Source of the DNA: Sporolactobacillus shoreicorticis
Lineage (GTDB): Bacteria > Bacillota > Bacilli > Bacillales > Sporolactobacillaceae
Reading direction: 5' to 3'
Assembly (NCBI RefSeq): GCF_024125445.1
Contig: NZ_JAMXWM010000027.1
Location: 1-62,006 of the forward strand
Length of the DNA: 62,006 nucleotides
Shown: positions 26,683 to 35,655 of the stretch, piece after piece
How positions within the stretch are numbered: the stretch's first letter is position 1
Layout: each line of letters begins with the position of its first letter
The notes under the pieces: generated by a model
Databases searched by the model: none
Told to the model about the DNA's origin: nothing
What the model saw: the letters and a program-made list of their open reading frames with translations, nothing else
Program-made: the position numbers and the translations under genes

Positions 26683-26976
26683 ATGGAGAACCGATATGCG
26701 ATTTATGAAGAGTATGACGGCAGGCAACGATTCCCAATCAATATTCGGCTGCCGAAAAAAATAGTTGAGGCGATGTCACTGCGTGATGCGGTCAATGCCT
26801 TTTCGTTGAGCCACAATTTAGAAATTGTCCGCTACGCCGAGCTTCCCGAGGATGATGTGCGCGTCTGGTTTCGCCGAACGAACCTGCTCGGGCAGAGCAG
26901 CAATTTCGGTTATTATTTTCGAATGCTTAAATATGGAGAATTATCCGAAGAGAAAGATCCGTTTCCGGACAAGTGA
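26683..26976 (+). CDS. Small conserved-looking protein of unknown function
   Basis: 97 residues, charged, with aromatic-rich ends (FRRTNLLGQSSNFGYYFRML). No domain recognised. The start is secure: GGGAGGG ends six bases before ATG 26683. It follows the ECF operon by 57 bases and carries the operon's terminator, whose stem begins inside its last codons, so it is probably co-transcribed with the transporters. No membrane span or signal peptide. Confidence 0.75.
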   Translation: MENRYAIYEEYDGRQRFPINIRLPKKIVEAMSLRDAVNAFSLSHNLEIVRYAELPEDDVRVWFRRTNLLGQSSNFGYYFRMLKYGELSEEKDPFPDK

Positions 26977-26990
26977 AACGGATTTTTTTA
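26957..26990 (+). terminator. Terminator of the ABC/ECF operon
   Basis: ATCCGTTTC / GAAACGGAT stem followed by TTTTTTT; the 5' arm overlaps the last codons of the 97-residue gene. Confidence 0.9.
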
Positions 26991-27005
26991 CACAAATTAA
27001 GAAAG

Positions 27006-27631
27006 TATACAGATTTAGAGGAATTTAGTGTAAGCGCAACTAAGAATTAGCCGTCACCAGAGGCTTGACGAAGCCAAGTTTTTCTAATAGGTAAAGAAAA
27101 TTTATCGTTTTGCCTTGCCGGTACGACGATAAGGTCATAAGATTCGGTTGGGCGATCAGGTAAGCGCCCAATCTGAAAAATAAGCGAAAAAATTCTGCTT
27201 ATTTAGAAAATGTATGAAAAAATTGCTTAAATAGACGGAGAAATTCCACTTATCGAATCGAAAAACGTGAAAGTGAAGGGTTTTGCTTTGAATAAGCGGA
27301 AAAATTACCCTTATGTACCTGTGAAACATGCATCATGATGCATATAACCGGAAAAATTCCGCTTATTTTGCTCGTTATTTAATGAAAAACCAGAATGCTT
27401 AACGAAACAGAAATGTTTGATCAAGCACAGGGTGATGATTCAAAACGGTATTTGGAGCAAAAGAGCTTTCGCTAAAATGCATACACCCACGGCAAGCGAG
27501 TAATCGAAGCGACGATTCAGCACCGAAAAGACACAAAGCTATCATACATGGTAAGGATCGAACGCTTTTTTACCTGGTTTTTCTGACACAAATATACAGA
27601 TTTAGAGGAATTTAGTATAAGCGCAACTAAG
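27006..27631 (+). repeat. 39-base direct repeat flanking long repeat copy 2
   Basis: 27006-27044 and 27593-27631 are identical except for one base (…TTTAGTGTAAGC… versus …TTTAGTATAAGC…). Each is followed by a CTTCACC…GGTGAAG-type hairpin module (27045-27090 and 27632-27676). The near identity contrasts with the more diverged sequence between them. Confidence 0.85.
27048..27586 (+). repeat. Long intergenic repeat, copy 2
   Basis: About 540 bases matching 12575-13168 in order and orientation; by eye roughly four bases in five agree over the central 430 bases. The 3' third is more degenerate than in copy 1 and the CTTTCGC / GCGAAAG part is largely lost. No conserved open frame. Confidence 0.8.
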
Positions 27632-28000
27632 GCTTCACCTTCGCCAGAGGCTTGGTGAAGTCAAGTTTTCTGATACACTAACAGACTTCCCATTTAATCT
27701 TTCACGAATTTCTAAAGCAGCCAATTGTTCCCCATATGCAAGCGGTTGATAAAAAATTTAACCAAATCCATGCATTTTCTTAATACTTTCTTTACGTACG
27801 GTATTCATAATAAGAATCAATGCATGATTTTAAGCCTGCAAGGATAGTTTAATCATTGGCGATGTTAAACGATCGTGTTGTTTATTGGTTCATCTGTTGC
27901 ATAGCAAGAGCCACTTTCCGAATGCCAGTAAATAGTGACGAACACGATAATCTTTTAACACAGCATAATCATTAAAGAGGAATAATGTGGGGGGACATAT

Positions 28001-29320
28001 ATGAAAATCGCAGTGATCGGCACAGGCTATGTTGGATTGGTTACAGGTGTTGCACTTGCTGAAATCGGTCATACGGTCACATGTATTGATGTTGATCCGG
28101 AAAAAATTGCTGAGCTTAATCAAGGCATTCCAACCATCTACGAACCGGGGCTCGGTGAAATGATGCTGAGAAACCAGAAACGCCGGCGCTTGCACTTTAC
28201 CGATCAGCATCGGGTCGGACTTGATGGAGCAGATGTTGTTTATCTGGCGGTTGGAACCCCACAGCTTGCCGACGGTTCGGCCAACTTGCGCTATATAGAA
28301 CAGGCTGCGCTAGATGTAGCGGAGTATGCACAGGAATCCGTCATTGTCGTTATTAAAAGTACGGTACCGGTCGGCACAAACATGCGAATCAAACAATTGA
28401 TGCTCAGCCATGTTCGCCCCGGTATCGCCATTCGAATCGCTTCAAATCCGGAGTTCCTCCGAGAAGGATCAGCCATTCACGATACCTTTCATGGCGATCG
28501 AATCATTATTGGAACGGAAGATCATGAAACCGCGGATGTGCTGGAAGAAATCAACGCACCGTTCGGCATTCCTGTAGTAAGAACCGACGTATCCAGCAGT
28601 GAAATGATTAAATACGCCTCGAATGCATTTCTGGCGACGAAAATAAGCTTTATTAATGAAATTGCGAATCTATGTGAAAAGTTAGGTGCCGATGTCGAAG
28701 AAGTTGCAAAAGGTATGGGTCTGGATCATCGAATCGGCAGTGCCTTTTTGAAAGCCGGGATTGGCTATGGCGGTTCTTGTTTTCCAAAGGATACCAATGC
28801 ACTGGTACAGCTTGCTGGAAATCATCATCATGATTTCAATCTGCTCAAATCGGTGATTGAGGTCAACAACCATCAGCAGCAGCTCTTAATCGAAAAGATG
28901 CTTACACGTTTCGGTTCGCTTCACGGTAAAAAGGTGGCTGTACTCGGTCTTGCGTTTAAACCCAATACCGACGATTTGCGCGAATCTCCGGCACTGGTGC
29001 TGATACCAAAATTGGCGGAACTTGGCGCAGAGGTTGTGTGCTACGATCCGATTGCGGCAAATCAAGGCAGCAAATGGATCAGTGCACCTGCGGTATATAC
29101 AAAAAGTGTTTCCAAAGCATTAAATGGAGCAGATTGTGCGATGATCGTTACCGATTGGCCGGATATTAAGCGAATGGATCCACAGACTTTTGTCCGCCTT
29201 TTGCACGAACCGATCGTTTTTGACGGCCGAAATTGCTACACGATTTCGGCAGCACGCAAGGCAGGCATTGAATACTACTCAATCGGACGTCCAGATGTGA
29301 TTCCTGAAGTCAGCAAGTAG
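28001..29320 (+). CDS. tuaD: UDP-glucose 6-dehydrogenase (TuaD type)
   Basis: 439 residues. Oxidises UDP-glucose to UDP-glucuronate using two NAD. N-terminal Rossmann motif MKIAVIGTGYVGLVTG; SNPEFLREGSA binds substrate; GYGGSCFPKD contains the catalytic Cys260; the C-terminal domain holds GLAFKPNTDDLRESPA. The ATG at 28001 follows a G-rich GGGGGG. It is the first gene of the tua-like cluster, and UDP-glucuronate is the acidic sugar donor of teichuronic acid. Gene order differs from B. subtilis, where tuaD is fourth. The next gene begins 43 bases on. Confidence 0.93.
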   Translation: MKIAVIGTGYVGLVTGVALAEIGHTVTCIDVDPEKIAELNQGIPTIYEPGLGEMMLRNQKRRRLHFTDQHRVGLDGADVVYLAVGTPQLADGSANLRYIEQAALDVAEYAQESVIVVIKSTVPVGTNMRIKQLMLSHVRPGIAIRIASNPEFLREGSAIHDTFHGDRIIIGTEDHETADVLEEINAPFGIPVVRTDVSSSEMIKYASNAFLATKISFINEIANLCEKLGADVEEVAKGMGLDHRIGSAFLKAGIGYGGSCFPKDTNALVQLAGNHHHDFNLLKSVIEVNNHQQQLLIEKMLTRFGSLHGKKVAVLGLAFKPNTDDLRESPALVLIPKLAELGAEVVCYDPIAANQGSKWISAPAVYTKSVSKALNGADCAMIVTDWPDIKRMDPQTFVRLLHEPIVFDGRNCYTISAARKAGIEYYSIGRPDVIPEVSK

Positions 29321-29363
29321 ACGCGCGTCGCGGCCGAATGTCTCAATATGATGGTGACACTCA

Positions 29364-30593
29364 ATGAAAATTCTGTTTCTCGTCGGAGAGTTTCCGAAAC
29401 TCTCGCAAACGTTTATTTTAAATCAAATTACAGGCTTGATTGACGCCGGCCATGAGGTAACAATTCTCGCGAAGAAAAGCGGATCGGATTCAAAGATTCA
29501 TCCCGATGTGGTGAATTATGAACTGCTCAGCCACGTGGTTTATTATGGCAACTCGTCTCAGGCGCAAACGCGCGCGCGCAAGGGCTTGTCTTTCGCCCGT
29601 GCACTAGGCGCGCATTTGTTTTCCTGTGCTTTTAACAGAACCTACAAATGCGAGGCTGCTTTTCGTGATCTGATCAAAATGCCGAATCTGATCTTGCTCG
29701 TACGTACGCTCAATCAAGTTAACTTAACGGATCAAACGGTTATTATGGCGCATTTCGGACCGAACGGACTGCTTGCACAAAAATGTATTGAGCTGGGATT
29801 GCTGAACGGAACCTTGTTCACCGCTTTTCACGGTTACGATATGCTGCGTTATGTGAAACAAAAAGGCCAAGATGCGTATCATGATTTATTTCGTTCACCA
29901 GCTTTTATTTTGCCGATCAGTGATTTCTGGCGCAGACGCTGCATTGAACTAGGTGCAGATCCGTCCAAAATTATTATTCATCATATGGGGATTGATCTGC
30001 TGCGCTTTGACAGCCATCCCTCTCAGCTCGCGAAACCGGCAGTCATTGTCTCTGCCGCACGTTTGGTCGAAAAAAAAGGATTGATTTACGGCATCAAGGC
30101 CGTCGGACAGCTGATAAAAAAGGGATACTCCGTCCGTTATTTTATTGCCGGTGACGGTCCGTTAAGGGACATGCTGCAACAATTGATTGACGACAATAAA
30201 CTGACGCGGCATGTCCGCCTGCTTGGCTGGAAAACACAAGATGAATGGATTGAACTGATGAAGACGGCACAGATTGTGCTTGCTCCCAGTGTCACAGCAA
30301 GCGATGGCGATATGGAGGGCATTCCCGTGCAGCTGATGGAAGCCATGGCGATGAGGAAAATTGTTGTTTCCACCTATCACAGCGGCATTCCCGAACTGAT
30401 TCATGACAAAGAAAATGGCTTCCTTGTGGCCGAAAAAAACGCGGACGCATTGTCGCGTGTTTTGGAAGAAGTCATCCTGTCGCCGGAGAAGTGGGGCAGA
30501 ATCACACAAAATGCGCGGCAAACGATTAAAGATCAGTTTAATATACAAAAGCTGAATGCTGAATTGCTGCGGCTCTTTGATACACTTATGTAA
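29364..30593 (+). CDS. GT4 glycosyltransferase of the tua-like cluster
   Basis: 409 residues, GT-B fold. MKILFLVGEFPKLSQTFIL at the start is characteristic of colanic-acid-type family 4 transferases; AHFGPNG and FHGYDM occur in the acceptor domain; VSAARLVEKKGLIYGIKA (about 220-237) and DMEGIPVQLMEAMAMRKIVV (about 314-333, EX7E-like) in the donor domain. Position next to tuaD and tuaB suggests it plays the TuaC role, adding a sugar to the lipid-linked teichuronic repeat. Start ATG 29364, with a GATGGTGAC sequence nearby but no strong ribosome site. A 310-base gap separates it from tuaB. Confidence 0.88.
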   Translation: MKILFLVGEFPKLSQTFILNQITGLIDAGHEVTILAKKSGSDSKIHPDVVNYELLSHVVYYGNSSQAQTRARKGLSFARALGAHLFSCAFNRTYKCEAAFRDLIKMPNLILLVRTLNQVNLTDQTVIMAHFGPNGLLAQKCIELGLLNGTLFTAFHGYDMLRYVKQKGQDAYHDLFRSPAFILPISDFWRRRCIELGADPSKIIIHHMGIDLLRFDSHPSQLAKPAVIVSAARLVEKKGLIYGIKAVGQLIKKGYSVRYFIAGDGPLRDMLQQLIDDNKLTRHVRLLGWKTQDEWIELMKTAQIVLAPSVTASDGDMEGIPVQLMEAMAMRKIVVSTYHSGIPELIHDKENGFLVAEKNADALSRVLEEVILSPEKWGRITQNARQTIKDQFNIQKLNAELLRLFDTLM

Positions 30594-30907
30594 GTACACG
30601 AGTGAAATTTAGCAATGATGCGGAGCCGTTGTTTCGAGAGAAAGATTCACTCATCTTCAAGACCTTTCACCGGTTATCGTGCCTTTGTGTCTGCACATAA
30701 TTCGCGAAAACAACTTTGCGAGATGATATTCGATGCCAAAGGCTTGGTCTTGCAACGCTTTTCTAACAAATAATCGATAGAAAAGCAGGGGCTCCGGTAA
30801 ATCATCTTTTCTTGCGGTTTGCCGGGCAATAGGCCGTTCATGATCATACAGCTTTAACTTTGAACAAGACTTAATCAAGCCAAGCTTTGCAACGAAAAGG
30901 GGAAAAA
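30594..30907. other. Gap between the glycosyltransferase and tuaB
   Basis: About 310 bases with no plus-strand gene. A minus-strand frame (30657-30917) covers it, but starts within tuaB's ribosome site and has no recognised family. Part of it (YRLFVRKAL…FGIEYH) loosely recalls the minus-strand fragments at 10950 and 27930. Confidence 0.35.
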
Positions 30908-32335
30908 ATGAAAGCATTTATTCAACGACTGCTTGCTTTTTCAATCGGACCTGCCGGCGGCGCGCTCATCGCTTTTATTACCATACCGGTGACCACACAT
31001 TTTGTGTCACCTGCTGAATATGGCAAAGCGAGCATGTTCGCGCTTGCTTTAACGATGCTGTCAACCTTCCAATATTTGGGGATTGATCAGGCTTATACGA
31101 GGGAATTTAATGAGGTGGATGATCGGAAGAGCCTTTTTCTTCACGCACTGCTGTTTCCGCTCCTATTTGCCCTATTGTTCCTGCTTGTAATTGTTTTGAA
31201 TCTAGACACGGCTTCTCATATTCTTTTTGGCGCGCGTGATCAGTACAGCGCAGCGATTCTTCTTGGCATTTCACTTGTTTTTATCACGTTTGAACGCTTC
31301 ATTTTGCTGTCGATTCGTATGGAGGAAAAAGCATTTGAATATTCAATGTTTACCATTTTTATTAAGCTGGTTATTTTGGCTGCGACCTTGCTGTTTGTTC
31401 TGATGATCCGCAGGGATTTTCTTGCAGTCGTCTATTCAACTGCTGCAGGTCAAATGATCGGCGATTCATTTCTGATGATCCGCTACCGCTCCTATTTTAC
31501 TTTTCGCGGCTTTCACTTTGATCGCGTGTTGCTGCGGCGTATGGTTATATTCGGCTTGCCGCTTGTTGTTGCTGCGTCAGCATCAACAATCCTGAATTCT
31601 GCCGGACGGCTTGCGCTCAGAACATGGAGCGGTTTTTATGAAATCGGTATGTTCACTGCTGCACTGAAAATTGCCGCAGTGCTCGCTGTCGTGCAGTCCA
31701 GCTTCACGAACTTTTGGGTGCCGACTGCTTATCGGTGGTACAGCGAAGGACGATCCATTCGTGCGTTTCAAGCGGTAAGTGAAGGTACCCTTCTGTTCAT
31801 GTCCGTTCTGTATTTCGGCATCCTTCTTTTTAAAGATCAATTAATGTTTCTTTTATCTCCGCAATATGTGCCTGCCGCAGGCGTTCTTGGTTTACTTTGT
31901 CTCCAGCCCGTGCTGTATACGGTCAGTGAGACAACGACGCTTGGCATTGTTTTTTCACGCAAGAGCTATTTGAATATTTGGGTCAGTATCTGTTCACTTC
32001 TGCCATGCCTGATCATCAATTGGCTCTTCGTCCCGCACTATGGTGTTCTCGGCGCGGGACTTGCAACGGGTATCTCCTATGTTCTGTTTTTTTGGAGCCG
32101 AAGCTATTTCTCCTCAAAAAATTGGACGGGTTTTTCACTTGCGAAGCATTACTCCGTTGTGGCGCTGCTTTTAGCCGCAGGTGTTCTTAATGCTTTCCAT
32201 TTTCGATTCATGGTTTTGGCAAATTTGGGTATGCTTTTATTAGTGGTGCTCATTCAGAGACGTTCGATTATTACCGTTTATATGAAATGGCGCGGATCAA
32301 AAAATAATAACCATTCATCAACTTTTTTCTCCTGA
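30908..32335 (+). CDS. tuaB: Teichuronic acid flippase (TuaB/Wzx, MOP superfamily)
   Basis: About 475 residues with 12-14 hydrophobic spans, the size of B. subtilis TuaB. Paralogous to the flippase at 18738-20147 along its whole length. Exports undecaprenyl-linked repeat units. ATG 30908 follows AAGGGGAAAAA; an in-frame ATG seven codons upstream lacks a ribosome site. Shared motifs with the paralogue: SPAEYGKASMF, LGIDQAYTREF, ESFTNFWVPTAYRWYSE-like core and GIVFSRKSYLNIWV. Having two such flippases within 13 kb suggests two surface polymers or an old duplication. Confidence 0.9.
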   Translation: MKAFIQRLLAFSIGPAGGALIAFITIPVTTHFVSPAEYGKASMFALALTMLSTFQYLGIDQAYTREFNEVDDRKSLFLHALLFPLLFALLFLLVIVLNLDTASHILFGARDQYSAAILLGISLVFITFERFILLSIRMEEKAFEYSMFTIFIKLVILAATLLFVLMIRRDFLAVVYSTAAGQMIGDSFLMIRYRSYFTFRGFHFDRVLLRRMVIFGLPLVVAASASTILNSAGRLALRTWSGFYEIGMFTAALKIAAVLAVVQSSFTNFWVPTAYRWYSEGRSIRAFQAVSEGTLLFMSVLYFGILLFKDQLMFLLSPQYVPAAGVLGLLCLQPVLYTVSETTTLGIVFSRKSYLNIWVSICSLLPCLIINWLFVPHYGVLGAGLATGISYVLFFWSRSYFSSKNWTGFSLAKHYSVVALLLAAGVLNAFHFRFMVLANLGMLLLVVLIQRRSIITVYMKWRGSKNNNHSSTFFS

Positions 32336-32527
32336 GATGAATCTGAAATCGGTAAACTTTTCAGAGGCTTGTCACTTGCAAACGAAAAAAGTATGTAAAT
32401 TTTTCTAAGATTTCAGGGTGCACTTTTACATTGCCTTAATGAATCGTCCACATTTGCTACATAAACGTTCACTATAATTGAAACAAGTTCAGAGGCAAGC
32501 AAGCGATGAACTGGAGAGGTGTTTCAT

Positions 32528-33187
32528 GTGAAGGCGGAAAAAGAAATAGAGGTCTATAGGGGTTATTCAGTGGTGAAACCGCCGAGAGTCGTTCTCCCTG
32601 AGAATGCACGCACATATCTCTTGGTTAAGAGAGGCTTTGATTTACTCCTTGGCCTGATTGGAATGGTTATTGCAACACCGATTATTTTCGTTTTTTCAGT
32701 GCTCATTGTTATGGAGACGCCCGGATCTCCATTCTATGTGCAGGAACGTGTCGGAAAAGGCGGGAAAATCTTTAAACTAGTCAAGCTTCGTTCGATGCGC
32801 AAGGATGCTGAACGAGGCGGCGCACAATGGGCTGAGGCAGATGATCCTCGTGTTACGCGCGTCGGCCGATTTATCCGCAAGACACGTATTGATGAGCTTC
32901 CTCAATTTCTTTCCGTAATTAAAGGGGACATGTCGCTGATTGGGCCAAGACCTGAGCGGCCGATGTTCACGGAGAAATTTGATCGCGAAATTCCGGGATT
33001 CAAGAATCGTCTGCTTGTGAAACCGGGATTAACGGGGCTTGCACAAGTAAGCGGCGGCTATGACTTGTCACCGAAGGAGAAACTCGTTTATGACTTGGCC
33101 TATGTCCGCAATTTATCACCGGCACTTGAATGGACTATTTTGCTGCGCACGGTCAAGGTATTGCTGACCGGAGACGGGGCTCGATAA
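32528..33187 (+). CDS. tuaA: Undecaprenyl-phosphate sugar phosphotransferase (TuaA type)
   Basis: About 219 residues, a short polyprenol-phosphate hexose-1-phosphate transferase (bacterial sugar transferase family). One membrane-embedded helix (residues about 35-60, GLIGMVIATPIIFVFSVLIV) precedes the cytoplasmic core with KLRSMRKDAE, RIDELPQF, GDMSLIGPRPERP and KPGLTGLAQVSGGY. It starts polymer assembly by loading the first sugar phosphate onto the lipid carrier. GTG 32528 is eight bases after GGAGAGG; the GTG at 32519 overlaps that site. About 190 bases separate it from tuaB, so a promoter there is possible. Confidence 0.92.
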   Translation: MKAEKEIEVYRGYSVVKPPRVVLPENARTYLLVKRGFDLLLGLIGMVIATPIIFVFSVLIVMETPGSPFYVQERVGKGGKIFKLVKLRSMRKDAERGGAQWAEADDPRVTRVGRFIRKTRIDELPQFLSVIKGDMSLIGPRPERPMFTEKFDREIPGFKNRLLVKPGLTGLAQVSGGYDLSPKEKLVYDLAYVRNLSPALEWTILLRTVKVLLTGDGAR

Positions 33188-33221
33188 AATTGGAAAAACT
33201 TGAAAACCAGGAGGAATTTCC

Positions 33222-34157
33222 ATGGAAAAAGTATTAGTTACCGGTGGGGCAGGATTTATTGGCTCTCACGTTGTTGAAGCTTTGCTGAGACAAGGGTACG
33301 CAGTTGCTGTCATGGATAACTTTTCAACAGGGCATCGGGAAAATATTGCCGATTTGCCTGTTGACTTATATATTTGCGATGTTGCCGATCCGGCAGTTAT
33401 TAACGTCATTCAATCGATTCAACCCGACTATATTATTCATCTTGCGGCTCAGATCAGTGTATCGCATTCGGTTGCCGATCCGCTGTTTGACGAACGTACC
33501 AATGTGACGGGGTCACTGAATGTGATGAACGGAGCACGGCAGACAAATGTAAAAAAAATCGTTTTTGCATCCTCTGCCGCCGTTTACGGCAATCCGCTTG
33601 AAATTCCCGTAACAATGGAACATCCGACGAATCCAGAATCTCCTTATGGACTAACAAAGCTGACGGTTGAGCATTATCTGCGTATGTTTGATAAATTTTA
33701 TCAGCTGCCTTACAGTATTTTACGCTTCAGCAATGTGTACGGTCCTCGCCAAGACGCTGAGGGTGAAGGCGGTGTTGTGTCGATCTTCTCCGACCGAATC
33801 CAGAAGGGGACACCTCCGATGATCTACGGCGACGGTGACCAGACTCGTGATTTTATCTTTGTAAAAGATGTAGCATCGGCTGTAGTCGCAGCCCTTTCTG
33901 TAAAGGAAAGCATATGCGTCAACGTTTCAACGCAAACAGCGATCAGCATCAAGGATCTCTTTTTGTTAATGAAACAGGTTTCAGGATCTGATCTCGACGT
34001 CTATTACGGCCCGAAACGAAGTGGCGATATCAGGCACAGTGTCCTGTCCAATCAGCTGACAAAAGAACTGTTGCAATGGCGGCCGCAAGTCTCATTAAAA
34101 GATGGCCTACGCGTGACTTTGCGTTCACTTAAGAAACGAAAAAGAGAAGCGGTCTGA
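33222..34157 (+). CDS. NAD-dependent sugar-nucleotide 4-epimerase (GalE/Gne-like)
   Basis: 311 residues, extended short-chain dehydrogenase fold. The Rossmann motif is GGAGFIGSHVVE (about 8-19); the catalytic Ser-Tyr-Lys set lies at ASSAAVYG and SPYGLTK (Tyr near 143); RQDAEGEGGVVSIF is a WbpP/GalE-like substrate segment. It likely interconverts UDP-GlcNAc/UDP-GalNAc or UDP-Glc/UDP-Gal. Teichuronic acid of B. subtilis contains GalNAc, so supplying UDP-GalNAc would make sense here; this gene is not part of the standard tua operon. Conversion of UDP-glucuronate is another option. ATG 33222 follows AGGAGG. Confidence 0.85.
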   Translation: MEKVLVTGGAGFIGSHVVEALLRQGYAVAVMDNFSTGHRENIADLPVDLYICDVADPAVINVIQSIQPDYIIHLAAQISVSHSVADPLFDERTNVTGSLNVMNGARQTNVKKIVFASSAAVYGNPLEIPVTMEHPTNPESPYGLTKLTVEHYLRMFDKFYQLPYSILRFSNVYGPRQDAEGEGGVVSIFSDRIQKGTPPMIYGDGDQTRDFIFVKDVASAVVAALSVKESICVNVSTQTAISIKDLFLLMKQVSGSDLDVYYGPKRSGDIRHSVLSNQLTKELLQWRPQVSLKDGLRVTLRSLKKRKREAV

Positions 34158-34170
34158 TACGGAGGAAACA

Positions 34171-35655
34171 ATGACATCAGCGTCACTAACTTTATGCAAA
34201 AGCCATATCAGCGCGCATCGATCAACGCTTGAAACATCAGTGATCGTCACAGCTTTGTTCGCGTCTCTGATTGGCATCTATTGGATCGGCAATGCGTGGA
34301 TACAGATGCTGCTGTTTTTGGGGTGGCTCTGTTTTGCGGCGATTGCCGCTCTTTATTTAAGGGAACGCGCATCAAGCTCCATTCTGCTGTCAAGCATGAT
34401 GTATGTACTGGTCGCTTCCACCTTTTTAAATCAGGAGCTCCTTAGCCTTTCTACCGGGTTTTTTACCTTATTTTTGTATCGGCTGATTCTGATCTTCGGC
34501 CTTATTGTCTTTCTCGTACATGCGGCGAAGATTGGCGGGTTCGGTAATCAATGGGCAGGAAATCCTGTTAAAGGAGTGCTTGTGTTCCTTCTGTTATGGC
34601 TTGTCTATGCGGCTGTATCGCTGCTTTGGGCATGGTCGCTTGTTGAAGGAATGAAAGCTTTGCTTCTTCTTGCGATCGGTATTTTATTTGTATTTTTGGC
34701 TGTATTTACATTTACACATGTCCGCCAGCTGGCAGCCTTCCACTGGATTTGGCTGGTGATGAGCGGCGTATTGATTTTGATTGGTCTGGCCAATCATTTT
34801 GCCCGCATTCAGTTGCCGACATCCACCTTGTTCGGAGGACCGGCATATAAGCAGGCATACCCGACTGCAGTGTTTACAAATCAAAATGATTTTGCGACTC
34901 TGTTGTCGATCTCATTCTTTTTTTATTTGGCGGCAGTGCGGAACTTCCGGAATTTGTTGCTGCGCATGATTTGTTTTTTGCTTGCGGCACTTTCGGTTTG
35001 GCTTATCTATTTGACTGAATCTCGCGCCTGTTTACTAGGCGTTGCGGCAGGCGGTGTTCTCTACTTGTTTCTAATGCTGCCGTCCGCACGAAAGAAAACG
35101 ACGCTTTGGATCGGCGGAATTGTAGCAGGCGGGGGATTACTTGTCCTTTTGCCGAAACTGATCAATAAATTGCAAACGATTTGGTATATTCGGGACACGT
35201 ATGCTGTAAATGAAAACCCATCGTCAAATACTGTTCGTGTTCATTTACTGCAAAGCACGTGGAGTTATGTAAAGGAATCACTTGGTATGGGTGTCGGCGC
35301 AGGGAATATACCCGTTTATCTTGAAAATCAGCCAATTCAGAATACAAATCAGATTTTTGAAGTTCACAATTGGCTTATGGAGCTGACGGGTAATTTCGGA
35401 TTTCTAATTGGTGCGGGCTATCTGGCTATGTACCTGGCTTTGTTTTTCGCACTAATGAAAATACATTCAAAGTTAATCGGCAGAACGACGCGGCTGCTTG
35501 CAGAATCCTGTCTGACAGCACAGGTTGCCTTTCTCATATCCAGCATCAGTCCGAGTTCGGTCAGCAACTTGTATTTTCACTGGGTTTTTCTAGGTTTTGT
35601 TATTTGTACGGTTTCAGTTCTTCATCAATTGATACAGTCGGGAGAGTCATGCTGA
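34171..35655 (+). CDS. tuaE: O-antigen-ligase-like polymerase (TuaE type)
   Basis: 494 residues, polytopic (about 11-13 spans), near the length of B. subtilis TuaE. The large loop with NPSSNTVRVHLLQSTW and VHNWLMELTGNFG (about residues 350-410) matches the Wzy/WaaL O-antigen ligase domain, in which a conserved His in the loop is needed for glycan transfer. Role: polymerising lipid-linked repeats outside the membrane. ATG 34171 follows CGGAGG, 13 bases after the epimerase stop, and its TGA directly abuts the tuaF start. Confidence 0.88.
   Translation: MTSASLTLCKSHISAHRSTLETSVIVTALFASLIGIYWIGNAWIQMLLFLGWLCFAAIAALYLRERASSSILLSSMMYVLVASTFLNQELLSLSTGFFTLFLYRLILIFGLIVFLVHAAKIGGFGNQWAGNPVKGVLVFLLLWLVYAAVSLLWAWSLVEGMKALLLLAIGILFVFLAVFTFTHVRQLAAFHWIWLVMSGVLILIGLANHFARIQLPTSTLFGGPAYKQAYPTAVFTNQNDFATLLSISFFFYLAAVRNFRNLLLRMICFLLAALSVWLIYLTESRACLLGVAAGGVLYLFLMLPSARKKTTLWIGGIVAGGGLLVLLPKLINKLQTIWYIRDTYAVNENPSSNTVRVHLLQSTWSYVKESLGMGVGAGNIPVYLENQPIQNTNQIFEVHNWLMELTGNFGFLIGAGYLAMYLALFFALMKIHSKLIGRTTRLLAESCLTAQVAFLISSISPSSVSNLYFHWVFLGFVICTVSVLHQLIQSGESC

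Larger units (their letters stand above)
26991..28000. other. 1-kb non-coding gap with repeats
   Basis: Contains copy 2 of the long repeat (27048-27586), bracketed by a 39-base direct repeat, then about 400 bases of AT-rich sequence before tuaD. A minus-strand fragment near 27900-27975 reads AVLKDYRVR, resembling the frame upstream of the ATP-grasp gene. I see no clear tuaD promoter and no riboswitch. Confidence 0.55.

Noticed and set aside
30657-30917. 86-codon minus-strand frame upstream of tuaB
   Set aside because: Its start overlaps the tuaB ribosome site and no family is recognised; mentioned only as possible remnant.
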